This document shows positions 44,966-53,981 of a stretch of DNA of 64,000 nt, piece after piece. The stretch comes from Marinobacter fonticola. Its GTDB lineage: Bacteria; Pseudomonadota; Gammaproteobacteria; Pseudomonadales; Oleiphilaceae. Within the stretch, counting starts at the first letter, position 1. The number at the start of each line of letters is the position of its first letter. The position numbers and the translations under genes were made by a program. Under the pieces are notes generated by a model. The model worked only from the letters and a program-made list of their open reading frames with translations. It did no database searches and had not been told where the DNA came from. Location: assembly GCF_008122265.1 (NCBI RefSeq), contig NZ_CP043042.1, positions 124,001 to 188,000 of the forward strand, given 5' to 3'.

Positions 44966-45235
44966 TCAGGCGACCTGGCGTGCAATCCAGGAGTTGTATT
45001 TGGTTGCCAGGGCGCGCACGTAGCGGGCTTCCTGATCATCGGTATTGGCAATGACCCCTTTGAAGATCCATCCGCGTTCGTAAAGACCCAGTACGCTTTG
45101 TTCACTGTCCAGGTTGACGCGCTGATTAAGCCTCTTGCAGATCGCGTCCAGCAGTGGCAGCTTCGCCGGGCGGCGGATCGGGCCCTGGGAGGGGGCCTTG
45201 TTCTGGATAGCGGGGCGATTATGGTGTTTTCTCAT
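44966..45235 (-). CDS. Small unknown protein
   Basis: The product is 89 residues: a basic N-terminal half (KHHNRPAIQNKAPSQGPIRRP) and a C-terminal half with RVNLDSEQSVLGLYERGWIF and YVRALATKYNSWIARQVA. AAAGGAGAGAG directly before the ATG is a strong ribosome site, supporting a real gene. No signal or membrane segment. No family was recognised. Confidence 0.62.
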   Translation of the reverse strand: MRKHHNRPAIQNKAPSQGPIRRPAKLPLLDAICKRLNQRVNLDSEQSVLGLYERGWIFKGVIANTDDQEARYVRALATKYNSWIARQVA

Positions 45236-45272
45236 CTCTCTCTCCTTTTGCTCTATCGCGCGTGCAAAATAA

Positions 45273-45302
45273 AAAACCCCGATATGGAGCGACCGGGGTT
45301 TT
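45273..45302 (-). terminator. Hairpin terminator upstream of the 44966-45235 gene
   Basis: AAAACCCCG (45273-45281) pairs with CGGGGTTTT (45294-45302). On the minus strand the stem runs into TTTTTTATTTT, a good U tract; on the plus strand only four T follow. It would end transcripts coming from the right. Confidence 0.75.
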
Positions 45303-45499
45303 CGAGAGATTCTCGGCCCGGTCGCTCAACGGCTTCCGGGTTTGAAGGAAGCCGTTAAGGCGTTGGCATGACAATGGAAAGAAAACGCGCCTGCGCAGGG
45401 CCGTTAAGGCCATTCGCCGGCATATCGACAAGCGGTTTTTGCAGTTTGTGCATACAGCTAAGCCCTCGCTTTGTTCAGCGTCTGTTTCCAATCACATGT

Positions 45500-45544
45500 T
45501 TTCCAAGGACAACGTTTCCAAGGACGACGTTTCCAAGGACAACA
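45500..45544 (+). repeat. Three tandem 15-base repeats
   Basis: TTTCCAAGGACAACG is repeated three times without gaps (45500-45514, 45515-45529, 45530-45544) with one internal A-to-G change and one end change. The unit is a multiple of three, so any reading frame across it would give a five-residue repeat. Confidence 0.85.
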
Positions 45545-45568
45545 AGCATCAATAAAAATGCATAAAAA

Positions 45569-45597
45569 AAGCCCGGAATCTAAAGACTTCCGGGCTT
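45569..45597 (-). terminator. Strong minus-strand terminator without a known gene
   Basis: AAGCCCGGAA (45569-45578) pairs perfectly with TTCCGGGCTT (45588-45597) around a nine-base loop. On the minus strand it is followed by seven T. The nearest minus-strand gene upstream ends at 46164, about 570 bases away, so it may end a separate small transcript. Confidence 0.85.
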
Positions 45598-45817
45598 CTT
45601 CGGCCACCGGAAGATTCGCGTCGCGAATCGCCCGATGACGGGGATTCGTCGCTTAAACGTATTTTGCGTGAACGACTGGAATCACTGTTAGGTATCTCGT
45701 AACTCAATGGCCGACAACGGTGAAAAACAAGCGCGGGCGCCTGTTACCGTCGTCATTTCCCTCTCAGTCTATCCGTTGCCTTTAAGTTTGCAAGCCTTAT
45801 AAGCGGCGAAGTTGGTG

Positions 45818-45988
45818 ATGCAATCGGTAAGTCCTTATATCGTCCCGATGGCTCACTTTTGCGGCAATCCCGTACAGATTGGAAGGCTAAAGAGAAGGCA
45901 TACTCTTTGGCGTCACGTGTTTACGTTGTGCATTTCATCAGCCTCGTCCACTTGCGACGGTTGGCGTGATGAAACTCTCCTTTATTGA
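45818..45988 (+). CDS. Possible 56-residue protein or small RNA body
   Basis: An ATG opens 56 codons ending at 45988, directly against the terminator that follows. The product (begins MQSVSPYIVPMAHFCGNPV) has no family match that I recognise, and no clear ribosome site precedes it. TTGGTG (45812) and TTATAT (45834), 16 bases apart, are a possible promoter, which would instead favour a small RNA. Low confidence as a protein gene. Confidence 0.25.
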   Translation: MQSVSPYIVPMAHFCGNPVQIGRLKRRHTLWRHVFTLCISSASSTCDGWRDETLLY

Positions 45989-45989
45989 A

Positions 45990-46019
45990 AGCGCGGCCTC
46001 CCGGTCGCGCTCTTTTTTT
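45990..46019 (+). terminator. Plus-strand rho-independent terminator
   Basis: AGCGCGGCC (45990-45998) pairs with GGTCGCGCT (46003-46011), one G-T pair, with a four-base loop, followed by C and seven T. No recognised plus-strand gene ends here; the last is at 44875. It suggests a small plus-strand transcript starting in the gap. Confidence 0.85.
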
Positions 46020-46163
46020 GCCTGTTTTTCTGCTTTTAGCGTCTCGACTGGTTCGTATCGGCTCTTTCGTACCGTCCGCTATTGTGCAGACCATTAAGGG
46101 ATCGCTGAGAAACGCGGAATACCGCGGTGACGTGATCGAAGGGGTTGCTGGTCGCCGCCCTAC

Positions 46164-46697
46164 TCAAGGGCGTGCGATATGATAGTGCAGGTTTTGCGTT
46201 GGGGTATTGCCCACCACACGATGCCAGGTTTCCTGCAGTATGAGTGCGTCATTTGCAGCCCGATGCACCGGCAACCCTAACGATTCGATGACCTGCTGAC
46301 GCGTTTCCGACCATTGCTGGATCTGGTGAGCACCCAAAATGGACGAAACCGACTCCAGGAGAAAATTGGGACGGAGGCGGGCCGCCCGAAACAAACGATG
46401 CAGCCAGAAACTGTCGAAGGTCCAGGCATCGCAGTAGACTTCGTCACTAAGGATCTGGTTTAGCTCATAAGCAACGTCTCTGACTTCACGGCCCTCGGCG
46501 AGCAGCGTGTCGCGGCTGATACCGTGAATGGCTTCGGCGCTTTCCGACCAGTCCTGCCAGAGCACATGCGGCGCGATTAGCCAACTATGTAGCGTTCCAT
46601 CGGGCAGGCTGACGCCAACCTCGATCGGGTAGCTTGCGATCAGGTCCAGGCTCGAGGCCTCGAAATCGATAAATGCCGGTCTATCAGAAACGTTCAT
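46164..46697 (-). CDS. DEDD-family 3'-5' exonuclease
   Basis: The 177-residue protein has exonuclease motifs I (FIDFEASSLD), II (YCDAWTFDSFWL) and III (HRAANDALI), giving the acidic residues and histidine of a DEDDh-type enzyme. It is related to the RNase T / DNA polymerase III epsilon fold and is short, with no extra domain. It may trim RNA or single-stranded DNA. The ATG at 46697 fits the domain start; a start 14 codons upstream adds unrelated residues. Confidence 0.8.
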   Translation of the reverse strand: MNVSDRPAFIDFEASSLDLIASYPIEVGVSLPDGTLHSWLIAPHVLWQDWSESAEAIHGISRDTLLAEGREVRDVAYELNQILSDEVYCDAWTFDSFWLHRLFRAARLRPNFLLESVSSILGAHQIQQWSETRQQVIESLGLPVHRAANDALILQETWHRVVGNTPTQNLHYHIARP

Positions 46698-46866
46698 ACT
46701 GCGTATTTTAGTTATCGCTGTCGCGGAGCGCCCATTCAACGAAAGGGAACGTCCTATGAGTTTAACCGTCCCGTAAGTTGGACGCGAACCTATCCTGACC
46801 GGTCCCTGTTACACTTCATCCTTTGCTCGATGCATTCCAAGATTACCGTTTCCGAGGTTCCCCACT

Positions 46867-47532
46867 ATGTCCGAGAAAGTCGTGGTCATCTATTCCGGTG
46901 GCATGGATTCCTTCACTCTGCTGCACCGGGCCCGTGCATCAGGGCACGAGGTACATGCGCTGTCGTTCAATTACGGTCAACGCCATGTGCGGGAACTGGA
47001 ATGCGCCGAAGCGGTCTGCAAAACCTTGGCCGTTCCTCATAAGGTAGTCGATATGTCACCAATGGCTAGCCTGATGACCGGCTCGGCGCTGACCGACGCA
47101 ATCGGCGTGCCGGAGGGGCATTATGAAGAAGACAACATGAAGTCCACAGTCGTGCCTAACCGAAACATGATTCTGCTTTCGCTGGCTACCGGTTACGCGG
47201 TGTCTGTCGGTGCCCAAGCGGTTTGGTACGGTGCCCACGGCGGCGATCACGCCATCTATCCCGATTGCCGGCCCGAATTTGTGTCGAAGATGGACGCCGT
47301 GTGCCGGGTCGCCAACTACGAGCCGGTCGGTATCGAGGCGCCCTACATGCAGATGGATAAGGGGCAGATCTTGTCTGAAGGGCTGGCGATGGATCTGGAT
47401 TACAGCCAAACCTGGACGTGCTACAACGGCCGCGAGAAAGCCTGCGGCCGCTGTGGCTCATGCGTAGAGCGCCTGGAAGCGTTTGCCCATCATGGATTGA
47501 CGGACCCGCTCCCCTACGAAGTGGAGGTTTGA
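46867..47532 (+). CDS. queC: 7-cyano-7-deazaguanine synthase QueC
   Basis: The 221-residue protein has the ATP-pyrophosphatase loop YSGGMDS (about 9-15), [13 protein letters not shown], and the zinc cysteines of [15 protein letters not shown]. It converts 7-carboxy-7-deazaguanine to preQ0 with ATP and ammonia. GAGG lies nine bases before the ATG. The stop overlaps the queE start. No preQ1 riboswitch was seen upstream. Confidence 0.96.
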   Translation: MSEKVVVIYSGGMDSFTLLHRARASGHEVHALSFNYGQRHVRELECAEAVCKTLAVPHKVVDMSPMASLMTGSALTDAIGVPEGHYEEDNMKSTVVPNRNMILLSLATGYAVSVGAQAVWYGAHGGDHAIYPDCRPEFVSKMDAVCRVANYEPVGIEAPYMQMDKGQILSEGLAMDLDYSQTWTCYNGREKACGRCGSCVERLEAFAHHGLTDPLPYEVEV

Positions 47533-48203
47533 TGTACCGGGTTAAGGAAGCCTTCTACACCCTACAGGGGGAAGGCGCGCAGGCCGGACGTGCAGCCGTA
47601 TTCTGCCGTTTCAGCAAGTGCAACTTATGGAACGGACGGGAAGCGGACCGGGCCCGGGCGGTGTGCAATTTCTGCGATACGGATTTTGTCGGCACCGACG
47701 GTCAGAATGGCGGCACGTTCGCCGATGCCGAGGCGCTGGCGGATCATATCGCCGGCCTCTGGCCACATGCGCCGGTCGCGTCCGGGCCACTCAAGCCCTA
47801 CGTGGTCTGCACCGGCGGCGAGCCGTTGCTGCAGCTTGACGAGCCACTGATCGAGGCGCTCCATACCCGGGGGTTCGAGGTGGGGGTTGAAACCAATGGC
47901 ACCTTGCCGGCACCCTCAGGGCTCGACTGGCTCTGTGTCAGCCCCAAGGCGGACGCGAAAGTGGTGATCGAGCGCTGCAACGAGCTGAAGCTGGTTTATC
48001 CCCAGCCGCTGGCCATGCCGGAGCGTTTCACCGCTATCCGGGCAGATCACTATTTCCTCTCGCCGATGGCTTCCCCATCGGTGCCGGATGAGGGCGACGA
48101 CGCACTCAAACGGAGCAACACCCGCCGCGCCACGGATTATTGCCTGGCCCATCCGCAATGGCGGCTGACGTTGCAGATGCACAAAATTGTGGGGATCGAT
48201 TAG
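47532..48203 (+). CDS. queE: 7-carboxy-7-deazaguanine synthase QueE
   Basis: The 223-residue radical SAM enzyme makes 7-carboxy-7-deazaguanine from 6-carboxytetrahydropterin. The cluster cysteines are Cys30, Cys45 and Cys48, a C-x14-C-x2-C arrangement as in the Burkholderia-type QueE, instead of the usual C-x3-C-x2-C. CTGGEPLLQ and VETNGTLPAP are the SAM-binding regions. The ATG shares its first base with the queC stop, so translation is coupled. Confidence 0.95.
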   Translation: MYRVKEAFYTLQGEGAQAGRAAVFCRFSKCNLWNGREADRARAVCNFCDTDFVGTDGQNGGTFADAEALADHIAGLWPHAPVASGPLKPYVVCTGGEPLLQLDEPLIEALHTRGFEVGVETNGTLPAPSGLDWLCVSPKADAKVVIERCNELKLVYPQPLAMPERFTAIRADHYFLSPMASPSVPDEGDDALKRSNTRRATDYCLAHPQWRLTLQMHKIVGID

Positions 48204-48282
48204 ATTGCCGCTTTGCCGACGAGCCGAAGCTTCTGCTGTTAGCAGGCATGGGGCGTGTTAAAAGCTTTCCGCCCCCTACGGC

Positions 48283-48879
48283 TCAATCCCCCAACAAATG
48301 ATCCAGCGGCTGGCTGTAGCTCGGCGCGAACACCTCCAGAAAGTAGCGCACCTCCGGCAAGTCCTCGGCATCGAGACGTTGGCGGATCTGGATGGCCGCG
48401 GGTTCAAACTCTTTGTTGCCGGCGCTGATTTCCGCCTGGCACTTAAGCCACGCCGAGAGGCGGTCGGCGGCCTTCACCAACGATTTGACCTCTGCCGTCC
48501 ATTGGGACTCCTTCACGTAGAGGGCAAAATCGTCCTTCAGGCTGGGGGGTAGAAGCTCCAGTAATTCGTCTTCGGCCCTATGCTCGATCTCCCCAAAGGC
48601 TTCACGCATGACGCTGGAGTGGTATTTGACCGGCGTCGGCAGGTCCCCGGTGATCACCTCCGTCGCGTCGTGGTACAACGCGGCGGCGGCAACGCGGTCG
48701 GCGTTGACCTGCCCGTGGAAATGACGATTGCGGATGAGCGCCAAGGCGTGGGCGATGGTGGCGACTTCCCAAGAGTGGGTCGCCACGTTTTCCTCGATGG
48801 CATTGCGCATCAGGCCCCACCGGCGGATCCAGCGAAGGCGGGCGATGTAGGCAAAAAAGTGACTGAGGGATGCGGACAT
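48283..48879 (-). CDS. yfbR: HD-domain 5'-deoxynucleotidase YfbR
   Basis: The 198-residue protein has the YfbR layout: SHFFAYIARLRWIRRWGLMRN at the start, His35 in THSWEVA, the HD pair in LYHDATEV (70-71), and the downstream aspartate in KAADRLSAWLKC. It removes phosphate from 5'-deoxynucleoside monophosphates and so helps control dNTP pools. AGGT precedes the ATG. It converges with queE. Confidence 0.93.
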   Translation of the reverse strand: MSASLSHFFAYIARLRWIRRWGLMRNAIEENVATHSWEVATIAHALALIRNRHFHGQVNADRVAAAALYHDATEVITGDLPTPVKYHSSVMREAFGEIEHRAEDELLELLPPSLKDDFALYVKESQWTAEVKSLVKAADRLSAWLKCQAEISAGNKEFEPAAIQIRQRLDAEDLPEVRYFLEVFAPSYSQPLDHLLGD

Positions 48880-48972
48880 GAACTTGACCTGGTTTAACGA
48901 GATTTCAAAGATGTGTCGTATGTAGGGGCGAAGGGCCGTGCTAATGTTCTATGAACTGTAGGAGAAACGCCC

Positions 48973-49788
48973 ATGCGTCTGCGCTTGACGCACACCCTTT
49001 TAATGATTGTTCTCTGGATGTCGTCGTATGTCCAGGCCGCAACGACGGTGAAAGTCGGCGCTTACGCTCCCAGTTCCGTCGTTACCTTCGACGCCGACGG
49101 CCCGCCTCGGGGCCTTGTAGTCGATGTGGTCGGCGAACTCAATCGGCGTCAGCAGGCATTTAACTTCGAGATTTTCCGCACGGCGTCCAAGCGCCGGTTC
49201 GAAGACTATCGGCTCGGTCGTTACGACGTGATCCTGTTCGAGAGCCTGAACTGGGGTTGGGATGCCATGGACGTGGAGGCCACGGAGATTCTGCTGACAG
49301 ACGAGGAGGTATACGTGGCCCTCGACAAGCCCGGCCGCGACCAGTCTTTTTTCGATAACGTCGCTGAGCGGCGATTGCTGACCATGCTCGGCTACCACTA
49401 TGGTTTTGCCGACTTCGATGCCGACGAGGAGCGTCTGGCCAAACGCTTTAATATCGAAATGTCGAGCAGTCAGCAACGCAATTTGGCGCTTATCCTGGCG
49501 GATCGGCCGTCGGTGGCGGAAGTGGCTGTTTTTCCCCGCTCCTTTCTCAGGCTTTTTCAGGAAGCTCGGCCCGAGGTAGCCGAAAAGTTGCTGATCTCCG
49601 ACAAGCCGGACCAAATCTACCCGCTGCGCGGCATGCTTCGCCCGGGCCATGACTTCACCGTCGAACAGCTTGAAGCCCTGGTCCGGGAAATGATTGACGA
49701 CGGTACCTACGGGGCTATCGTCAAGCGCTACGGTAAGAGCGTCCCAGAAACACTGATCAACGAGATCCCATCGAAAACGGCACGATGA
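48973..49788 (+). CDS. Periplasmic solute-binding protein, SBP3-like
   Basis: The 271-residue protein has a signal peptide (LLMIVLWMSSYVQA) and the domain of family 3 solute-binding proteins (VKVGAYAPSSVVTFDADGPP, RGLVVDVVGELNRR). No permease or ATPase gene is adjacent, so it may be an orphan binding protein or a sensor. AGGAG is well placed before the ATG. Its 3' end overlaps the converging DUF748 gene by 32 bases. Confidence 0.78.
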   Translation: MRLRLTHTLLMIVLWMSSYVQAATTVKVGAYAPSSVVTFDADGPPRGLVVDVVGELNRRQQAFNFEIFRTASKRRFEDYRLGRYDVILFESLNWGWDAMDVEATEILLTDEEVYVALDKPGRDQSFFDNVAERRLLTMLGYHYGFADFDADEERLAKRFNIEMSSSQQRNLALILADRPSVAEVAVFPRSFLRLFQEARPEVAEKLLISDKPDQIYPLRGMLRPGHDFTVEQLEALVREMIDDGTYGAIVKRYGKSVPETLINEIPSKTAR

Positions 49789-52700
49789 CCTGAATGGTTT
49801 CCGCGCTCAGTTTAGTGTCCGCTTCCTGGGATGGGGCTTGCTGAAACAGTTGTTCGTTGGCAATGTCGTAATCCTCCGATAAACGCTGGAACAGTAACGA
49901 TCCCCGTTGCTTGGCCAGACGGTCCAGTTCTTCCGGTGGTATCTCAACGTCCTTGGTAAGCTCGCGTGTCAGCGCTTCGAGCCATTGTGCGTTATTCAGT
50001 CGCGCTTCCGTCGTCTGGCTGTTGGCCTGTTTCAGGGCGTTCAACGCTTCATTGCCTTGGGTGCTGGCCAGGTGATTTTCCAGCGTACGAATGCGCTCTG
50101 CCCGCGGTGTGTCGGTTGTGAGGTCCAGACTGGTATTCATTTTCTGGCTCTTTAGGGCGAGCCCGTCCAGATCCGGCGCGACCGCACCACGGACATTGAG
50201 CCGCAACTGTTGGCGATCGGCCAACGCGTCGGCCAGCAGCTCCAGCTTTTTCTCCTCACCCTCTGCCAGAGTCGCCTCGCCGGGAACAAACCCGACCTTA
50301 CCAAGCTCTTCGCCGGAGAAACCGGCCATATCGGCGATGGAGCCCAGCATGGTGAACGGTGACGTGGCGGCTTTGGCGAGTAGGTTGACGAAGGCGCCCA
50401 TAACCACTTGGCTAAAGCGGAACTTCGGGTCGCCCAGGTTGCCCGAAACCGGCAGGTTGATGTCGATGATGCCGTTGCTGTTACGCAGTAGTGTCAGACC
50501 AAGTTTGATGGGGACGTCAACCGCCTGCTCGCTCTCCACGGGCTGCCCGAGGGTGAACTGATCCATGACGATATGATTGGCAGCGTCCAACTGGGTGCCC
50601 GTAATGGTGTAGTCGAGATCCAGGCCCAGCTTGCCGTTGTCGACGGCATAGCCCAGGTAGCGGCCGACATAGGGAGACAGCTCAGCCATAGCCAGGTTGT
50701 CCAGCTCAAGCTTGAGTTTGGTGGTATCTTCCTTGCCGAGGGTGCCAATTGAGCCGCTGATTTGCACGTTGCCTTGGTCGCCAATCTGACCGTTCAGCCG
50801 AACGTTGCCCTGCTGTGGGGAGACGTTGCTGAGACTGCCGACCGTGCCCTCAAGCTCCCGCATACTCAGGTTGAAAGCCGGCTCGACCGAGCGGTCGGCG
50901 AAATCGAGCTGTCCCTGTTTGATCTGGATGGTGTTGGCGCGAAAGACGAACCCCGGCTTCTGCTCTTCGTTGCCGTTTTCCGCGTCGTTTCCTTCACTCC
51001 CGGATTGCTCGGAGTTGCCTCCAGAGGACCGGTCTTCGTTGGGCGATGTGCCTTGCTCCCCCGAAGCCACCATCAGATTGCTCAAGTTGGTGCTGCCGTC
51101 CTCACGCCGGATGACCCGGCCGTCCGGATCGTTGATCGTAATGGTGCCGACTTCCAAGCGGCCCGGATCGAGATTGAGCTCGATGGGGTTGAGCACCAAG
51201 GAGCTCCAGCTCAGCAATTCGTCGGACTGGCCCTTTTGGGTGAGCTTCATGTCGGCCACTTCGCCGTTGCCGCTGAAGGTACCGGTGAGTGTCGGGTCCT
51301 GCGTATCCAGGTCGAGATTGCCCTCGATGTTGAGCTGGCCGCTGGCGAGGCCGATGTTGGCGTGCTCTTGGAGGTATGGCTGGAATGGCGGCAAGGCGAT
51401 GCTCTTGACCGAGAGGACGGATTCCAGAGTGAAAGGCGCCACGGTTATCTGGCCCCGGGCGGACGCGGTGCCATCGTCGCCCGTGTTGAAGCTCAACTTG
51501 TAGGGAATCGGTTCGTCCATGGCTTGGGACAGCGGTCCCATTTCGACAGCGAGTCCGGTCACGGTGAGGTTAGCCGGTGTAGCCGGCGCGTCGTCATGCC
51601 AGTTCACCTGGCTGTTACCCAGGCGAACGCTGCCAATATGCCAGCGGAACGCGCCGTCCGAGTCTGAGGATTGCTGGCCTTGCGCGCCCGCGGCTTGGCT
51701 TTCTTTGCCTTCTTTGCCTTCTTTGCTTTCCTCACTCTCCGCGCTATCGCCCGCGAAGGGCTTAGCCACGTTGATCACGCCTTGTTCACTGCGGCTGATA
51801 TCGGCATTCAGCGTATCGAGGTCCACCGAACCGATATCCAGGCTGAGTTCATTCAGGTCGAAGCTGATATCGTTGGCGGCGGCGGTGGTCAGCGTGGCGT
51901 AGGGCTCGTCCTGGTCGGCCAGCCGGGCGCTGAAGTCCTGGATGCGGATTTGGCCGTTGCGGGTGATCAGGGCGAACTTTCCGTCGCTGGACATGGCGTA
52001 GTCGGTCGACAGGCTGACGTTGCCGTTGGTCACCACGTACGGGGCGTAAGGCGCGGCGAAATGCCAGATGGTGGAATACCCGATATCGCTCAGTTCGATA
52101 CGGCCATTGGAGTGGAACGGCATGATGCCGAGATTGCCCTGCCATTCGATTTGCTGGTCGCCGATGGCGGCGGACAAGGTGTAATCGCTGGGGCTGCCGT
52201 CATCGCTGACGGTGGCGAGATCGTTGAGCGCGAGACTTAGGGGCTCGATGTCGAAGGTTTGGGTGTTCTCCTTGGTGAAATCCCTGAGCTGGATGTGACC
52301 CTGGTCGATGCGGATTTCAGCAAAGTAAAGCCGGGGTGGATCGCCCTCTTCGGATTCGTTGGCCTCCGCCTCGTCCGCCTCTTCGGCGTCTTTGGAGTGA
52401 TGTTGCGCCCAATCCCGTGCCAGGTTGATGCCGTAGCCTTCAAGCAGGTCGACACGTACGAAAGGGTTTTGCAGGTGAATGATTTCCAGAGCAACGGTGC
52501 CGGTAAAAAGACGCCAAAATGCGAGGTCGGCGTGTAGCGCTTGCAGCGTGACAACCGGGTTGCCCTCGCTGTCCTTGGCTTCCAGCTGTTCCACATCGAG
52601 TGTCATAAAGAAGGGATTGACGTCGATGTCACTGACGCTCCCTTGCCAGCCCATCTGACTCTGTAACTGCTCGGGCACTTGGCGCTCCAGCCACCAGGGC

Positions 52701-52798
52701 AAAAATAGGAAGCCGGCCAGGGCATAGAGGGCCAGCAGCAGGGCCAGCCAGAATGTCACCATCTTGTAGACCGGTTTACGGGTCTTGGAGTCGGCCAC
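49757..52798 (-). CDS. Large AsmA-like / DUF748 envelope protein
   Basis: The 1013-residue protein has an N-terminal membrane helix (VTFWLALLLALYALAGFLFLPWWLE) and a long beta-rich part typical of DUF748, a relative of the AsmA group that bridges the envelope and is linked to phospholipid transport. Two acidic low-complexity linkers (near residues 135-150, and 345-375 with SEESKEGKEGKES) separate domains. The start is GTG with AGGAG six bases upstream; no other good start exists. Confidence 0.85.
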   Translation of the reverse strand: MADSKTRKPVYKMVTFWLALLLALYALAGFLFLPWWLERQVPEQLQSQMGWQGSVSDIDVNPFFMTLDVEQLEAKDSEGNPVVTLQALHADLAFWRLFTGTVALEIIHLQNPFVRVDLLEGYGINLARDWAQHHSKDAEEADEAEANESEEGDPPRLYFAEIRIDQGHIQLRDFTKENTQTFDIEPLSLALNDLATVSDDGSPSDYTLSAAIGDQQIEWQGNLGIMPFHSNGRIELSDIGYSTIWHFAAPYAPYVVTNGNVSLSTDYAMSSDGKFALITRNGQIRIQDFSARLADQDEPYATLTTAAANDISFDLNELSLDIGSVDLDTLNADISRSEQGVINVAKPFAGDSAESEESKEGKEGKESQAAGAQGQQSSDSDGAFRWHIGSVRLGNSQVNWHDDAPATPANLTVTGLAVEMGPLSQAMDEPIPYKLSFNTGDDGTASARGQITVAPFTLESVLSVKSIALPPFQPYLQEHANIGLASGQLNIEGNLDLDTQDPTLTGTFSGNGEVADMKLTQKGQSDELLSWSSLVLNPIELNLDPGRLEVGTITINDPDGRVIRREDGSTNLSNLMVASGEQGTSPNEDRSSGGNSEQSGSEGNDAENGNEEQKPGFVFRANTIQIKQGQLDFADRSVEPAFNLSMRELEGTVGSLSNVSPQQGNVRLNGQIGDQGNVQISGSIGTLGKEDTTKLKLELDNLAMAELSPYVGRYLGYAVDNGKLGLDLDYTITGTQLDAANHIVMDQFTLGQPVESEQAVDVPIKLGLTLLRNSNGIIDINLPVSGNLGDPKFRFSQVVMGAFVNLLAKAATSPFTMLGSIADMAGFSGEELGKVGFVPGEATLAEGEEKKLELLADALADRQQLRLNVRGAVAPDLDGLALKSQKMNTSLDLTTDTPRAERIRTLENHLASTQGNEALNALKQANSQTTEARLNNAQWLEALTRELTKDVEIPPEELDRLAKQRGSLLFQRLSEDYDIANEQLFQQAPSQEADTKLSAETIQVIVPFSMGSR

Positions 52799-52921
52799 GA
52801 AACGCTCCTTGTCGGCGCATGAACGGAAATAAAACCAAAGGATAGTCCGAGACCGGGCCGCCTGTCATGGCTCCAATGGTGGCAGCATGGCCCGGGCGTC
52901 TGATTCTGTGTGGGCGGAAAG

Positions 52922-52951
52922 TAAAAAGGAAGGCCCCGGCCGGAACCTTCC
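52922..52951 (-). terminator. Terminator after proX
   Basis: GGAAGG (52928-52933) pairs with CCTTCC (52946-52951) around a GC-rich inner part, and the minus strand continues as TTTTTACTTT. It lies 15-45 bases after the proX stop and would end the proVWX transcript. Confidence 0.75.
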
Positions 52952-52965
52952 CGGGTGCGACTGAC

Positions 52966-53955
52966 CTATTTGGCCGCGTCGCGGGCGGCGTCCAGCCAGC
53001 CGTTGTAAGTGTCCTGGTGATTTTTGATCCAGGCCTTGGTATGCGCCATGATTTCTTCCTGTGAGTCTTCGCCGTCGCGAATTTTCATGTTCTGGGCGCT
53101 GACGTCGTTGACCGATACGGCCATAACCTCGAATAGCTTGGCGGCAGCGGGGTTTTCGTCGGCCCATGCCTTATTGGCAACGATCCGTTCGCTATTGATT
53201 TCAAAGCCGTAGTTCTTGCCGTTAGGCAGCTCGGTGTCCGCGCCGTTGGGATTGGCGGAATACGGGACTTCCAGCCACACCACGTCCTGGCCCGGTACGA
53301 GGATGCCGGAGACCCAGTACGGCGTCCAGGTGTAGTAGAAGACCGACTCGCCGTTCTCGTAGCGGGTAATGGTGTCGGAAATAATGGCCGCGTACTGGCC
53401 CTGCTTGTGGGTAATGCTGTCACGCAGTTCGAAGGCATCGAGCTGGTGTTCGATGACACCTTCGCAGCCCCAGCCTGCCTGACAGCCGGTCAAGTCAGCC
53501 TTGCCGTCGCCATCGGTATCGAAGAGCTTGGCAACTTCAGGTTTCTTGAAGTCTTCGAGGTTGTCGATGCCATGTTTCTCTGCGGTCTTCTTGTCAATCA
53601 GATAGCCTTGTGCCGCACCTTTGATGTAATGCCCCTGGCGGTAGAAAGCGTCGTCCCCGCCGGCATTCTTATACATGGTGTTGTGCAGCGGGTACCAGTT
53701 CACTGCCATGAACGTGGCGTCGCCATTGGCCACGGACGTGTAGCCGGCACTGTAGTCTACTTCCTGAATGTCCTGGACGTCATAGCCCAGGTCGCGAAGG
53801 GCCTGGTTGACCAGCATGGTCTGGAAGGTTTCTTCGGCGATCGGGCTCTGGATACCTTGTACGGTCACGCCCTCGCCGGGCATGTCGGCGGCCTGAACGG
53901 CCATTGTTACGCCGCCGGCCAGGATGGCGGCGGTCAACGTGTGTTTGAGCGTCAT
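52966..53955 (-). CDS. proX: Glycine betaine/proline-betaine binding protein ProX
   Basis: The 329-residue protein has a signal peptide ending AVQAAD and the betaine-binding fold of the ProX/OpuAC family ([52 protein letters not shown]). The tryptophans fit the aromatic cage that holds the trimethylammonium group. GGAGG precedes the ATG at 53955. It is the last gene of the V-W-X operon. Confidence 0.93.
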   Translation of the reverse strand: MTLKHTLTAAILAGGVTMAVQAADMPGEGVTVQGIQSPIAEETFQTMLVNQALRDLGYDVQDIQEVDYSAGYTSVANGDATFMAVNWYPLHNTMYKNAGGDDAFYRQGHYIKGAAQGYLIDKKTAEKHGIDNLEDFKKPEVAKLFDTDGDGKADLTGCQAGWGCEGVIEHQLDAFELRDSITHKQGQYAAIISDTITRYENGESVFYYTWTPYWVSGILVPGQDVVWLEVPYSANPNGADTELPNGKNYGFEINSERIVANKAWADENPAAAKLFEVMAVSVNDVSAQNMKIRDGEDSQEEIMAHTKAWIKNHQDTYNGWLDAARDAAK

Positions 53956-53981
53956 GCGTTTTCCTCCTGCATTATGATTCT

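Larger units (their letters stand above)
45236..46163. other. Gene-poor region with terminators and repeats
   Basis: This 928-base stretch has no convincing protein gene. It contains a hairpin at 45273-45302, a perfect 10-bp inverted repeat (AACGGCTTCC, 45328-45337 with 45347-45356), three 15-base tandem repeats (45500-45544), a strong minus-strand terminator (45569-45597), an 8-bp palindrome GATTCGCG/CGCGAATC near 45613-45629, a 56-codon open frame (45818-45988) and a plus-strand terminator (45990-46019). Small RNA genes are a reasonable explanation. Confidence 0.6.

Noticed and set aside
45368..45565. A 65-codon frame with FPRTT repeats
   Set aside because: No ribosome site, odd composition, and it overlaps a tandem DNA repeat that would create such repeats in any frame.
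46740..46866. preQ1 riboswitch before queC
   Set aside because: I looked for the preQ1 aptamer pattern and saw only weak short stems.
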